Assembly (NCBI RefSeq): GCF_022700675.1
Contig: NZ_CP062182.1
Location: forward strand, 496,001-560,000
Direction of reading: 5' to 3'
Source: Acinetobacter sp. ASP199
GTDB taxonomy: Bacteria; Pseudomonadota; Gammaproteobacteria; Pseudomonadales; Moraxellaceae
Length of the DNA: 64,000 nt
In this document: positions 49,307-58,881 of the stretch, piece by piece
Layout of the letters: every line of letters starts with the position of its first letter
How positions within the stretch are numbered: position 1 is the stretch's first letter
Notes under the pieces: model-generated
Databases searched by the model: none
The model's input: only the letters and a program-made list of their open reading frames with translations
What the model was told of the DNA's origin: nothing
Program-made: the position numbers and the translations under genes

Positions 49307-52057
49307 ATGAACGAAGTACAATTGCAGAAGACTTTAAGGGCAAGCCAATATGCCGAGCAGGTATTGTCCAGACACGCTGCCTTGTTGCAGCAGGACTATG
49401 CAGTTGATCATTTTCAGCATGCTTTAAGTCCTGCACAAATCAAACAATCTGTCACAGATACCCTTGCTAATATTAGTGATGAAGATCAATGGATGAGTAC
49501 ATTACGTACTCTGCGTGCCCGCCTGATGTTTCGCTGGATCTGGCAGGATGCCAATCAGCTCATTGATGTTATTACTCTCACGCGTGAACTTTCTGATTTT
49601 GCTGATGCCACCATTTGTGCCGCCAAAGATTTTGCCCGTATTCCCTTAGTTGCCAAATATGGTCAACCGATTGGCTATAACGGCAAGGTACAAGAGTTAA
49701 TCGTAATTGCTATGGGTAAGCTCGGTGCTCAGGAACTCAATCTTTCTAGTGATATTGACCTGATCTTTGCTTTTGATGAGCAGGGCGAAACAGATGGGCG
49801 TAAATGTATTGATGTGCAGCAGTTCTGCATTTTGTGGGGACAAAAGCTGATTTACCTGCTGGATCATATTACCTCGGATGGTTTTGTCTTCCGTGTTGAT
49901 ATGCGTCTGCGTCCTTGGGGAGATGGTTCACCCTTAGCAATCAGTCATGTGGCTCTAGAAAAATATCTCAGTCAGCATGGCCGTGAATGGGAACGTTATG
50001 CCTGGATCAAGGCACGGATAGTCAATCCAAGTCCGGAAGGCGATGAATTGCTGGAGATGACCCGACCATTTGTATTCCGTAAATACGTCGACTACAGTGC
50101 TTTTGAAGCCATGCGCGAAATGAAAGCCATGATCGAGCGTGAAGTACAACGCCGGAATATAGAAGATGATATCAAGCTCGGAGCTGGCGGAATTCGTGAA
50201 GTCGAGTTTATCGTGCAGGTTTTCCAGTTGATTTACGGCGGAGCCAAGCTTGAATTGCAGGATCGCCAGTGTCTGGTGAATCTGAATCATCTGGATGATG
50301 CTGAATTGCTGGATGAGCAGGCAGTACAGGAACTGGAAGATGCTTATCTGTTCCTGCGTCGGGTTGAACACGCGATTCAGGCACTGAATGATCAGCAAAC
50401 TCAATTATTACCTACTGAAGATGATCCTCGCCAACGCATTGTTGATACATTGGGCTTTGCTGACTGGGCAGCATTTATGGAGGTATTGGATCAGAAACGT
50501 GCCAAAGTGATTTACCAGTTTGAACATCTGATTAAAGAGAATGGTCCAGAAACTCAGCTCTCAAGTTTTACCCAACTAGAACAGCAGTTAAGTGCAGTGC
50601 TAGATGAAAATGCCCGGAATCTGGTGTATGGGTTCTGGAACAGCAATACCTTAAAAAAACTGCCAGCCAAAGCCTTACAGCGTTTAAAAACTTTTTGGCC
50701 ACATTTAATCGAAGCAGTTTTGCAGTCAGATGATCCGCAGACAGCACTGGTACGACTGATGCCCTTGGTGGAATCGGTAATGCGCCGTACGGTATATCTG
50801 GTAATGTTAATTGAGAGTAAAGGTGCACTTCAGCGTCTGGTCAAGATGGCAACTGTCAGTCCGTGGATCTGTGAAGAATTAACCCATTATCCGGTGCTGC
50901 TGGATGAATTCCTGTCTATGGATTTTGAGCTACCAAAGCGCAAGGATCTTGAAGATTCTCTACGTCAGCAGTTGTTGCGTATTGAACTGGATCAGATGGA
51001 AGATCAGATGCGGGTATTGCGCCTGTTTAAAAAATCCAATGTGCTTGCTGTTGCTGCCAGTGATGTCTTGGCAGAAAGTCCCTTGATGAAAGTATCCGAT
51101 GCTTTGACTGATATTGCAGAAGTGTCTGTGAATGCTGCCTTGCATTTAGCCTATCAGATCGTGGCGAAAAAGCATGGTTTCCCATTAGATGCAGAGGGTC
51201 AGCGTTGTTCAGTCGACCATACTGCTTTTGCCGTGATTGGTTATGGCAAAGTAGGCGGTATCGAGCTCGGTTATGGCTCGGACCTGGATCTAGTATTTAT
51301 ACACTTTATGAATGAACAGGCCGACACAGACGGCTTGAAGCCAATTAGTGGTTTTGAGTTTGCCATGCGTGTGGCACAAAAGCTGATGTCGCTGATGACT
51401 ACGCAAACCTTAGATGGTCGGGTCTATGAGGTTGATACCCGCTTACGTCCTTCAGGGGAAGCAGGTTTATTGGTTACCAGTCTGAAAGCCTTTGAACAGT
51501 ATCAGTTTAAGAGTGCCTGGCTCTGGGAACATCAAGCCTTGGTACGTGCCCGTTCAATCGCAGGTGAAATGAGTTTACGTAAAAAATTCGAGATATTGCG
51601 CTGTGATATCTTGACCCAAAAACGGGATATCTGTCATGTGCGTGAAGAAGTACTAAAAATGCGTCAGAAAATGAAAGATCATCTGGGTTCTTCAAAAGAG
51701 CAAAAAAAAGATGGGATTTTTCATTTAAAACAGGATGCAGGTGGTATCGTAGATATCGAATTTATGGCACAGTATGCGGTGTTAGCTTGGAGTGGGACGA
51801 ATAAAGATCTCGCCCATTACTCCGACAATGTAAGAATCCTTGAGGATGCCGCAAAATCAGGTTGCTTATCCAGCGACGATGCGACTGCTCTGATTCAAGC
51901 TTATCTCCGTGAACGCGCCGAGAGCCACCGCTTAGCCCTTGCAAATCAATCCATGCAAGTGTCTGCAAGCGACTGGCACGATACCCGAAAGACCGTTTGC
52001 AAGTTATGGCAAAGACTGATTGATCCAAGTGCAGTATTTGCACTGGATAGTGAATAA
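49307..52057 (+). CDS. glnE: bifunctional glutamine synthetase adenylyltransferase/deadenylase
   Basis: Adds or removes AMP on glutamine synthetase, switching it off or on in response to PII. It has 916 aa with two nucleotidyltransferase halves. The N-terminal (deadenylating) half has LNLSSDIDLIFAFDE, and the C-terminal (adenylating) half has ELGYGSDLDLVFIHF. Each is followed by a VDMRLRPWG or VDTRLRPSGEAG motif and a helical regulatory domain. It is slightly shorter than the E. coli enzyme (946). It lies 24 bp upstream of ilvE, probably in the same unit. Confidence 0.97.
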   Translation: MNEVQLQKTLRASQYAEQVLSRHAALLQQDYAVDHFQHALSPAQIKQSVTDTLANISDEDQWMSTLRTLRARLMFRWIWQDANQLIDVITLTRELSDFADATICAAKDFARIPLVAKYGQPIGYNGKVQELIVIAMGKLGAQELNLSSDIDLIFAFDEQGETDGRKCIDVQQFCILWGQKLIYLLDHITSDGFVFRVDMRLRPWGDGSPLAISHVALEKYLSQHGREWERYAWIKARIVNPSPEGDELLEMTRPFVFRKYVDYSAFEAMREMKAMIEREVQRRNIEDDIKLGAGGIREVEFIVQVFQLIYGGAKLELQDRQCLVNLNHLDDAELLDEQAVQELEDAYLFLRRVEHAIQALNDQQTQLLPTEDDPRQRIVDTLGFADWAAFMEVLDQKRAKVIYQFEHLIKENGPETQLSSFTQLEQQLSAVLDENARNLVYGFWNSNTLKKLPAKALQRLKTFWPHLIEAVLQSDDPQTALVRLMPLVESVMRRTVYLVMLIESKGALQRLVKMATVSPWICEELTHYPVLLDEFLSMDFELPKRKDLEDSLRQQLLRIELDQMEDQMRVLRLFKKSNVLAVAASDVLAESPLMKVSDALTDIAEVSVNAALHLAYQIVAKKHGFPLDAEGQRCSVDHTAFAVIGYGKVGGIELGYGSDLDLVFIHFMNEQADTDGLKPISGFEFAMRVAQKLMSLMTTQTLDGRVYEVDTRLRPSGEAGLLVTSLKAFEQYQFKSAWLWEHQALVRARSIAGEMSLRKKFEILRCDILTQKRDICHVREEVLKMRQKMKDHLGSSKEQKKDGIFHLKQDAGGIVDIEFMAQYAVLAWSGTNKDLAHYSDNVRILEDAAKSGCLSSDDATALIQAYLRERAESHRLALANQSMQVSASDWHDTRKTVCKLWQRLIDPSAVFALDSE

Positions 52058-52081
52058 TTGTGAAAAATTGGAGTTTGTGGC

Positions 52082-53008
52082 ATGAATTTGGCTGATCGTG
52101 ATGGTTTCATTTGGCAAGACGGACAACTGGTAGATTGGCGTGAGGCAAAAACTCACGTATTAACACATACCTTGCACTACAGCATGGGCGTGTTCGAAGG
52201 TGTCCGTGCTTATGAAACCCCGAATGGAACGGCTATTTTCCGTCTGAAAGAACACACCAAACGTTTACTTAATTCTGCAAAAATTTATCAAATGAAAGTT
52301 CCATTTGATCAGGCAGCGTTAGAACAAGCTCAAATTGATGTTGTTCGTGAAAATAAATTAGCATCTTGCTATTTACGTCCAATTATCTTTATTGGTTCTG
52401 AAAAACTGGGTATTGCTGCAACTGACAATACGATTCATGCAGTGGTTGCTGCATGGAGCTGGGGTGCTTACCTGGGTGATGAAGCAATGGCGAAGGGTAT
52501 TCGCGTAAAAACTTCTTCATTTACTCACCACCACCCTAACGTGACCATGTGTAAAGCAAAAGCGTCAGGTAACTACACGCTGTCTATTCTTGCACACCAA
52601 GAAGTTGCACACTCAGGTTATGACGAAGCAATGCTTCTTGATCCACAAGGTTATGTGTGTCAAGGTTCAGGCGAAAACGTATTCTTGGTACGTGATGGCG
52701 TGATTCATACGCCTGACATCGCAGGTGGTGCGCTTGATGGTATTACCCGTCAAACCATTATTACCATTGCCAAAGACCTTGGTTATGAAGTAGTTGAACG
52801 CCGTATTACACGTGACGAATTCTATATCGCTGATGAAGCATTCTTCACAGGTACAGCGGCAGAAGTAACACCGATCCGTGAATACGATGATCGTCAAATT
52901 GGTGAAGGTGTTCGTGGTCCAATCACAACACAAATCCAAAAAGCATACTTTGATGCAGTTCAGGGTAAAGATCCTAAATATGCACACTGGTTAACTTACG
53001 TAAAATAA
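52082..53008 (+). CDS. ilvE: branched-chain amino-acid aminotransferase
   Basis: PLP fold-type IV transaminase, the last step in leucine, isoleucine and valine synthesis. It has 308 aa. The PLP lysine lies in MCKAKASGNYTLS (about residue 159). Substrate and cofactor residues are in LHYSMGVFEGVRAYET and the C-terminal AFFTGTAAEVTPIREYD. A strong terminator follows. In A. baumannii this gene marks the left border of the lipooligosaccharide outer-core locus. Confidence 0.97.
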   Translation: MNLADRDGFIWQDGQLVDWREAKTHVLTHTLHYSMGVFEGVRAYETPNGTAIFRLKEHTKRLLNSAKIYQMKVPFDQAALEQAQIDVVRENKLASCYLRPIIFIGSEKLGIAATDNTIHAVVAAWSWGAYLGDEAMAKGIRVKTSSFTHHHPNVTMCKAKASGNYTLSILAHQEVAHSGYDEAMLLDPQGYVCQGSGENVFLVRDGVIHTPDIAGGALDGITRQTIITIAKDLGYEVVERRITRDEFYIADEAFFTGTAAEVTPIREYDDRQIGEGVRGPITTQIQKAYFDAVQGKDPKYAHWLTYVK

Positions 53009-53020
53009 GTTAAACAGGTA

Positions 53021-53049
53021 AAAAAGGACTCGTTTGAGTCCTTTTTTTT
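53021..53049. terminator. bidirectional terminator after ilvE
   Basis: AAAAAGGACTC/GAGTCCTTTTT with loop GTTT. It serves ilvE and the converging epimerase gene. Confidence 0.92.
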
Positions 53050-53066
53050 ATGGCTGGAAAAATCTA

Positions 53067-54089
53067 TTAAACCTGATAGAAATCCCGATACCAGTCAACA
53101 AACTGCTTTACGCCATCTTCAACAGAAACTGAAGGTTTATAACCTACGCTTTGTTCTAAAGCAGAACTATCTGCAAATGTATCTGGTACATCGCCTGGCT
53201 GCAGTGGAAGTAAGTCTAGAATGGCTTCTTTACCGACTGCTTTTTCAATGGCACGGATATATTCAATCAGTTTGACTGGCGAATTATTTCCGATGTTAAA
53301 GATACGGAACGGGGCATTGCTGGTTGATGGATCAGGATAATTGCTATCCCAGTCTGGATTTGGTGCAGCAATCTGGTCACTGGAACGGATCACACCTTCA
53401 GCAATGTCTGCGACAAAGGTGAAATCACGGGTATGATTGCCATGGTTAAAGACTGGAATGGATTTGCCTTCAATAATATTCTTGGTGAACTTGAATAATG
53501 CCATATCCGGACGGCCCCAAGGACCATATACGGTAAAGAAGCGCAGCCCTGTCGTTGGTAGTTTGAATAAATGGCTATAGCTATGTGCCATCAATTCATT
53601 GGCGCGCTTTGTTGCTGCATAGAACTGGATTGGATGGTCGACCCCATGCTTTTCACTAAAAGGCATAGTAGTGTTGGCACCATAGACACTACTGGTGCTG
53701 GCATAGGTCAGATGTGGCGTTTTAGCATAGCGGCAGGCTTCAATAATATTGGTAAAACCGACAATATTACTTTCCACATAGCTCATCGGGTTTTCAATTG
53801 AATAACGTACACCTGCTTGTGCTGCCAGATGAATCACGCGATCGAATTGATGTTCCTGAAAACACTTTTCGACAGCAGCTTTATCTGCAAGGTTGGCATG
53901 AATAAAATTGAACTGCCCTGACTGCTGTTCTGCAGTTTGAATTAGCAGATCTACACGTGCTTGTTTTAAAGCTGGATCGTAGTAGTCATTCATGTTGTCG
54001 AAACCGACGACATCATCACCACGTTCTAAAAGCTTTTTAGAAACATGAAATCCAATAAAACCTGCTGATCCAGTTACCAGAATTTTCAT
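53067..54089 (-). CDS. UDP-glucuronate 4-epimerase-like NAD-dependent epimerase
   Basis: Extended SDR of 340 aa that probably interconverts UDP-GlcA and UDP-GalA for surface polysaccharide. The Rossmann motif GSAGFIGFH is at residues 7-15, the catalytic Ser/Thr in [11 protein letters not shown], and Tyr/Lys in [10 protein letters not shown]. The long [18 protein letters not shown] insertion is typical of the GlcA epimerase subgroup (CapI/LpsL-like). It overlaps ugd by 4 nt. Ugd makes UDP-GlcA, which is the expected substrate. Its substrate is inferred from subgroup and context rather than proven. Confidence 0.88.
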   Translation of the reverse strand: MKILVTGSAGFIGFHVSKKLLERGDDVVGFDNMNDYYDPALKQARVDLLIQTAEQQSGQFNFIHANLADKAAVEKCFQEHQFDRVIHLAAQAGVRYSIENPMSYVESNIVGFTNIIEACRYAKTPHLTYASTSSVYGANTTMPFSEKHGVDHPIQFYAATKRANELMAHSYSHLFKLPTTGLRFFTVYGPWGRPDMALFKFTKNIIEGKSIPVFNHGNHTRDFTFVADIAEGVIRSSDQIAAPNPDWDSNYPDPSTSNAPFRIFNIGNNSPVKLIEYIRAIEKAVGKEAILDLLPLQPGDVPDTFADSSALEQSVGYKPSVSVEDGVKQFVDWYRDFYQV

Positions 54090-55255
54090 TCATCGCCTCC
54101 AAAAATATCACGTGTATAAACTTTATCCTCAACATCACTCAGATCTTTGGATTGACGATTGGTGATAATCACATCCGCTTGCTGTTTAAAAGCTTCTAAA
54201 TCAGTAATCACTTTAGATTTAAAGAACTCAGATTCCTTTAATGTCGGCTCATAAACAATAACTTCAACCCCCTTTGCCTTAAGACGCTTCATCACACCTT
54301 GAATGGCTGAGGCGCGGAAGTTATCTGAACCACTTTTCATGACCAGTCGATAAATCCCGACCACAGATGGATTCCTTGCCAAAATGGAATCGGCAATGAA
54401 GTCTTTACGGGTGCGGTTAGAATCCACAATGGCCTGAATCAGATTGCTAGGTACCTGGCTATAGTTCGCCAATAACTGTTTGGTATCTTTTGGTAGGCAG
54501 TAGCCGCCATAACCAAAGGAGGGGTTGTTATAGTGGTTGCCAATTCGCTGATCCAGACAGACACCTTCAATAATTTGCTGAGTATCCAAACCGAAAGTTT
54601 GTGCATAGGTATCCAGTTCATTGAAGAAAGCCACGCGCATAGCGAGATAGGTATTGGCAAATAATTTGATTGCTTCAGCTTCGGTTGAGTCAGTAAACAG
54701 AACAGGACTGTCTTTTTTGATTGCCCCTTCAATCAGCATGTCTGCGAATTGTTGAGCACGCTCTGACTTCTCTCCAACAATAATACGTGATGGATAAAGG
54801 TTATCGTGTAATGCCTTGCCTTCACGCAAGAACTCGGGAGAGAAAATAATATTTTCTGTATTAAATTTCTCTTTTATAGTTTTGGTGAAGCCTACCGGAA
54901 TGGTGGACTTAATAATCATGACCGCTTGAGGATTGATCTCGGTCACATCACGAATGACGCTTTCAACGCTTTGGGTATTAAAATAATTAGTTTTAGTATC
55001 GTAATCAGTAGGTGTTGCGATAATGACAAAATCTGCGTTCTGATAGGCATCAAATTTGTCAGTTGTTGCACGGAAGTTCAGTGGCTTTTCACTTAAAAAA
55101 GTTGAAATGTCAGGATCCTGAATTGGGGAAATCTTCTGATTCAACATTTCAACTTTATTATCAATAATATCTAATGCCACGACTTCATGATGTTGTGAGA
55201 AGATCATGGCATTGGAAAGGCCGACGTAACCGGTGCCTGCAACTGCTATTTTCAT
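54086..55255 (-). CDS. ugd: UDP-glucose 6-dehydrogenase
   Basis: Oxidises UDP-glucose twice with NAD+ to UDP-glucuronate. At 389 aa it belongs to the shorter (E. coli Ugd-like) class. The N-terminal [10 protein letters not shown] cofactor motif is at 7-16, [11 protein letters not shown] near 115-125, the [11 protein letters not shown] block near 141, and the catalytic Cys253 lies in [11 protein letters not shown]. It is the first gene of the minus-strand pair with the epimerase. The gap to the next, divergent gene (55256-55404) has an inverted CATCATAC/GTATGATG pair. Confidence 0.95.
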   Translation of the reverse strand: MKIAVAGTGYVGLSNAMIFSQHHEVVALDIIDNKVEMLNQKISPIQDPDISTFLSEKPLNFRATTDKFDAYQNADFVIIATPTDYDTKTNYFNTQSVESVIRDVTEINPQAVMIIKSTIPVGFTKTIKEKFNTENIIFSPEFLREGKALHDNLYPSRIIVGEKSERAQQFADMLIEGAIKKDSPVLFTDSTEAEAIKLFANTYLAMRVAFFNELDTYAQTFGLDTQQIIEGVCLDQRIGNHYNNPSFGYGGYCLPKDTKQLLANYSQVPSNLIQAIVDSNRTRKDFIADSILARNPSVVGIYRLVMKSGSDNFRASAIQGVMKRLKAKGVEVIVYEPTLKESEFFKSKVITDLEAFKQQADVIITNRQSKDLSDVEDKVYTRDIFGGDE

Positions 55256-55329
55256 ATCAACCTGATTATGTGTTTTTAATAGGGAAGCCAGAGCTCAAGC
55301 CAATATTGGGTGTTCTCAAGGCGATTTCA

Positions 55330-55361
55330 CATCATACCATAAAGTATTTTTGAGTATGATG
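55330..55361. promoter_or_regulatory. inverted repeat with -10-like boxes in the divergent intergenic region
   Basis: CATCATAC at 55330-55337 and GTATGATG at 55354-55361. On each strand the arm contains TATGAT, a possible -10, so this could be a divergent promoter or operator for ugd and the glycosyltransferase genes. Confidence 0.3.
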
Positions 55362-55404
55362 AAGGTGTTGAAAAGCAGGGGAGTAACTTTGCTTTAGAGA
55401 TGGT

Positions 55405-56214
55405 ATGATAAGGCGCAGAATGCTGGTGGAAGATGAATACATGCAGGAAAACGTAAACGACTCACTGTCAGGTCAGACGAATACACCGTCTGAACAGAAT
55501 ATTGTGCTATGTATGAAGTGGGGCACCAAATATGGAGCAGAGTACGTCAATCGTTTATACAATATGGTCAAGCGTCATACTACGGTTGACTTTAAAATGG
55601 TGTGCCTGACAGACCGTACTGAAGGGATTGATCCTGCAGTTGAATGTTTTCCCATTCCACCATTAGCCCTGCCAGCAGGTAGCCCTGAACGTGGCTGGAA
55701 TAAGTTATCAACCTTTGAGCCTGATTTATATGGCTTAAAGGGGAATGCGCTTTTCCTCGATTTAGATGTCGTGATTGTCGATAATATCGATAGCTTCTTT
55801 ACCCATCCGGGTGATTTCCTGATTATTCATGACTGGAAGCGTCCATGGCGTATTACCGGAAATAGCTCGGTTTATCGTTTCAAGCTGGGAGCTTTCCCTG
55901 GTTTGATGCCATATTTCCGTAAACATTTTGATGAAATCCGTCAGAAGTTTCGTAACGAGCAGGCTTATTTATCCTGGTATGTTGATCAGGAAAAGAAACT
56001 GAGTTATTGGCCGGATTCTTGGTGTAAGAGCTATAAATATCACTGTCTGCAAAAAATTCCTATGGCTTATTTTAAGCCACCGGTGAAGCCTGAAGGTGTC
56101 AAAATTATTATTTTTCATGGTGAAATCAATCCACCAGATGCCATTAATGGTGGCGGGGGCAAATGGTACCGTTATGTGTTGCCATCGCAATGGATCAAAG
56201 ATGCATGGCAATAA
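55405..56214 (+). CDS. glycosyltransferase-like protein of the surface glycan locus
   Basis: A 269-residue cytosolic protein resembling bacterial glycosyltransferases with a GT-A fold. It has a central DxD-type metal motif in ALFLDLDVVIVDNI (about residue 113-126), a nearby ERGWNKLSTFEPDLYGL, and a C-terminal FHGEINPPDA. The start is uncertain: ATG 55405, 55420 and 55441 are all in frame, and AAGG precedes 55420 well. The donor and acceptor sugars are unknown. It is the first plus-strand gene after ugd, in the position of the LOS outer-core locus. Confidence 0.7.
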   Translation: MIRRRMLVEDEYMQENVNDSLSGQTNTPSEQNIVLCMKWGTKYGAEYVNRLYNMVKRHTTVDFKMVCLTDRTEGIDPAVECFPIPPLALPAGSPERGWNKLSTFEPDLYGLKGNALFLDLDVVIVDNIDSFFTHPGDFLIIHDWKRPWRITGNSSVYRFKLGAFPGLMPYFRKHFDEIRQKFRNEQAYLSWYVDQEKKLSYWPDSWCKSYKYHCLQKIPMAYFKPPVKPEGVKIIIFHGEINPPDAINGGGGKWYRYVLPSQWIKDAWQ

Positions 56215-56267
56215 TTATTAGATGTAATAATTAAGCAATCAGGTACCTATTTTAAGTGATAAAGTGA

Positions 56268-57239
56268 ATGCAGCAGATTGATATTGTAATTGCCTGGGTG
56301 GATGGCAATGATCTTGAATTAAAAAAGAAACGGCATAAATATCTGACTGGAGAAGATGCATCAGACGCAGTCAGTGATACCCGTTTCGCCAGTGATAATG
56401 AAATCTACTACAACATTGCTTCAATCCTGAAATATGTACCTTTTTGCCGCCATATTTTTGTAGTAACTGATAATCAGCGTCCAGAATTTATTGATGAATT
56501 TGCTGCGCAAGGCTTATGTTCTTCCGATAAAATTCGTGTCGTCGATCATCGTGAAATTTTTAGAGGTTATGAGCAGCATTTGCCAACTTTCAATACCCGC
56601 TCGATCGAAAGTATGTTGTGGAATATTGAAGGATTATCAGACTACTTTATTTATTTAAATGATGATTTTTTCTTTAATTCAACTGCGCAGCCAGAAGATT
56701 TTCTAAACGGTAATAGTTTGGTGATTTATGGTCACTGGCAAAGCAGTTTTGCGCTGAAGACAAAGTTGAAATATCGTCAATTTTTGCAGCGCCAATTTGG
56801 CAAGCCGATTCAGCCCAAGCATATGATTGCACAAATGCTGGGTGCGGATATCCTGGGTTTTAAAAAGTTTTTTGAAATTCATCATTACCCGCATATCGTC
56901 GATCGTCATGCCTTAAAGGATTATTTATTGGCTCATCCACAGTTGCTGGAAACCCAGATTAAATACAAGTTCCGCAGTGTAGAGCAGCTTAATCCCATTT
57001 CACTGATGAATCATATCAAGATTCAAAAGCAGCAAGCTGAGCTGAAGCCTGATATTGAATTGGCTTATCTGAAAAATGAAAGTAGTCTCGACAGTTTCGT
57101 TTCAGCTCTAGATAATCCTGCAATAAAATATGGTTGCATTCAGAGCCTGGATCAATTGAATCCAGCAGAAGCAAAACAGGTAAGTGATGCCATGCAGCAA
57201 AAACTGGCTGGTTATTTACCTAATTCACTTTTGGTTTAG
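56268..57239 (+). CDS. Stealth-family hexose-phosphate/sugar phosphotransferase
   Basis: A 323-residue protein with the conserved Stealth blocks. CR1 is at the N-terminus (IDIVIAWVDGND), and CR2 includes DNEIYYNIASILKYVPFCRHIFVVTDNQ in part. The catalytic-type segments LPTFNTRSIESMLWNI and YFIYLNDDFFF follow. Stealth proteins transfer sugar-1-phosphates to build phosphodiester-linked polysaccharides. Here the product would be a phosphosugar decoration or linkage in LOS or capsule. It is followed by two GT25 genes at 6 and 10 bp gaps. Confidence 0.85.
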   Translation: MQQIDIVIAWVDGNDLELKKKRHKYLTGEDASDAVSDTRFASDNEIYYNIASILKYVPFCRHIFVVTDNQRPEFIDEFAAQGLCSSDKIRVVDHREIFRGYEQHLPTFNTRSIESMLWNIEGLSDYFIYLNDDFFFNSTAQPEDFLNGNSLVIYGHWQSSFALKTKLKYRQFLQRQFGKPIQPKHMIAQMLGADILGFKKFFEIHHYPHIVDRHALKDYLLAHPQLLETQIKYKFRSVEQLNPISLMNHIKIQKQQAELKPDIELAYLKNESSLDSFVSALDNPAIKYGCIQSLDQLNPAEAKQVSDAMQQKLAGYLPNSLLV

Positions 57240-57245
57240 AGGTTC

Positions 57246-58013
57246 ATGATGAAAGTAATCACTTATCTGATAAATCTGGATGGTAGTCATGAACGGCTTG
57301 AGCGGGCAACGCAGCAGCTAGAGGCTGTAAACTGGCCTTTCGAGCGTTTTTCTGCGGTCGATGGTCGTGGTAAAGCGTTAACTGAATTTGCCAACTATGA
57401 TGATCAAGGTGCGCAACAGATTTTAGGTCGTAGCCTGATGAACTCGGAATTAGGGTGTTATTTGAGTCATTATGGCTGTGCAGAGAAATTTCTGAATACT
57501 GATGCAGATTATCTGGTTGTGCTTGAAGATGACATGAAGATCAATTTAGATTTCAAGTTAAAACTGGATGGTCTGTTTGCGTATCTTGAACAGCATCAGG
57601 ATTTAGACTGGTATTTAATCAATATTGCAGCTAAAAAGAAAAAACTGGCGAAGGATATTACCCAGATCGAAGATATGAGTGTATGGCATGCATTCTATTT
57701 CCCGATCCGTGGTTTAGGTTTAATCTGGTCACGTCAGGGTGCTCAAGCATTTATAGAAGCAGGTAAGAACATGAATATGCCTGTCGATATTTTCTTTCAG
57801 ACCTGGTTGAGTAAAAATGGAAAGGGATTAGGTGTATGGCCTGCGTTAGTTCAACCTGCAGGTTTAGACAGTGATATTCTGGGTACCGTAGCCTCACAAG
57901 GTGTATCGCGTAAGGCAAAAGAAAATCGTGGCCTATCACATGGTTTAAAGAAGCAGAAGCGGATGTGGCGTGACCGCTATTATGCCCTTAAACACTTAAT
58001 GGCTTCAAAGTAA
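57246..58013 (+). CDS. glycosyltransferase family 25 (LOS/LPS), first copy
   Basis: A 255-residue GT25 enzyme, the family of beta-galactosyl/glucosyl transferases that extend LOS cores. Typical features are the N-terminal YLINLDGSHERLERATQQL, FSAVDG, the block MNSELGCYLSHYGCAEKFL, the acidic motif VVLEDDMKI and VDIFFQTWL. A basic tail (KKQKRMWRDRYY) could hold it at the membrane. Two adjacent ATG codons (57246, 57249) are possible starts. The acceptor is unknown. It is a paralogue of the next gene. Confidence 0.85.
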   Translation: MMKVITYLINLDGSHERLERATQQLEAVNWPFERFSAVDGRGKALTEFANYDDQGAQQILGRSLMNSELGCYLSHYGCAEKFLNTDADYLVVLEDDMKINLDFKLKLDGLFAYLEQHQDLDWYLINIAAKKKKLAKDITQIEDMSVWHAFYFPIRGLGLIWSRQGAQAFIEAGKNMNMPVDIFFQTWLSKNGKGLGVWPALVQPAGLDSDILGTVASQGVSRKAKENRGLSHGLKKQKRMWRDRYYALKHLMASK

Positions 58014-58023
58014 GTAAATCTGT

Positions 58024-58794
58024 ATGAAAAACATTGTAATTAGTCTTAAAACAGCTGATGCTCGTCGTGAGCATATTCAGAAAGAATTTGGTAAACAGAA
58101 TATCGGTTTTGAATTTTTTGATGCATTGACACCGGATTTAGCAAAACCGCTGGCTGAAAAAATGGCACTAAAAGTGCACGAAGATTTTCTGACTTCTGGC
58201 GAGTTAGCCTGTTTTATGAGTCATGTATCGATCTGGCAAAAAATGGTAGATGAGCAGATTCCTTATTTGGCTGTATTTGAAGATGATGTGTATTTGGGAG
58301 AGAATGCTGCTGATTTATTAAATGATTCAGATTGGATTCATGCAAGTTGGGACATCATTAAAACAGAAGCCTTTGCTGATAAAGTTTTTTTAAGTGGTAA
58401 TAAGGCTGATGTTACTCATGGAGCACGTCAGATTGTCCGTTTAAAAGGAAAAAATTTGGGTACAGCAGGCTATATTTTAAGTCTGAAGGGTGCACAAAAA
58501 TATTTGGACTATGTGCATCAGATTCAGTTAATTCCTCTGGATCAAGTCATGTTTGATGAATTTATCCGAGAGGAAGTTCATCCTGTTTACCAGATGACAC
58601 CAGCATTATGTATTCAGGAAATGATGCTTTTTCCTGAAAAGAAAACTGTACTCTCAAGTGATTTGCTTGCTGAACGTAAAGCACGTATGCGTAAGCAAAA
58701 GAAAAAAGGCTGGGCGAAAATTCAGCTTGAGATTTTGCGTGTGCTGAAGCAAGTGAAATATGCTTTAGTTGGTCAACGAGTAGAGTTTAAATAA
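58024..58794 (+). CDS. glycosyltransferase family 25 (LOS/LPS), second copy
   Basis: A 256-residue GT25 paralogue of the preceding gene. It has VISLKTADARREHIQKEFGKQ at the N-terminus, TSGELACFMSHVSIWQKM, the acidic VFEDDVYLG and IPLDQVMFDEF. The tail is basic (RKQKKKGWAKIQ). The two copies differ clearly in sequence, so they probably add different sugars or linkages rather than being a recent duplication. It ends 87 bp before rfbB. Confidence 0.85.
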   Translation: MKNIVISLKTADARREHIQKEFGKQNIGFEFFDALTPDLAKPLAEKMALKVHEDFLTSGELACFMSHVSIWQKMVDEQIPYLAVFEDDVYLGENAADLLNDSDWIHASWDIIKTEAFADKVFLSGNKADVTHGARQIVRLKGKNLGTAGYILSLKGAQKYLDYVHQIQLIPLDQVMFDEFIREEVHPVYQMTPALCIQEMMLFPEKKTVLSSDLLAERKARMRKQKKKGWAKIQLEILRVLKQVKYALVGQRVEFK

Positions 58795-58824
58795 AGTTAA
58801 GCCAACAGAAAATGAAGGTTTGGA

Positions 58825-58853
58825 TAGACTTGTTTAAAAGCATTAAATATAAA
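58825..58853 (+). promoter_or_regulatory. promoter candidate for the rfbB-led operon
   Basis: TAGACT (58825-58830), a 17-bp spacer and TATAAA (58848-58853), about 29 nt upstream of the rfbB start. Confidence 0.4.
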
Positions 58854-58881
58854 TGTGATGAAATGATAGGAATAGCTTGAA

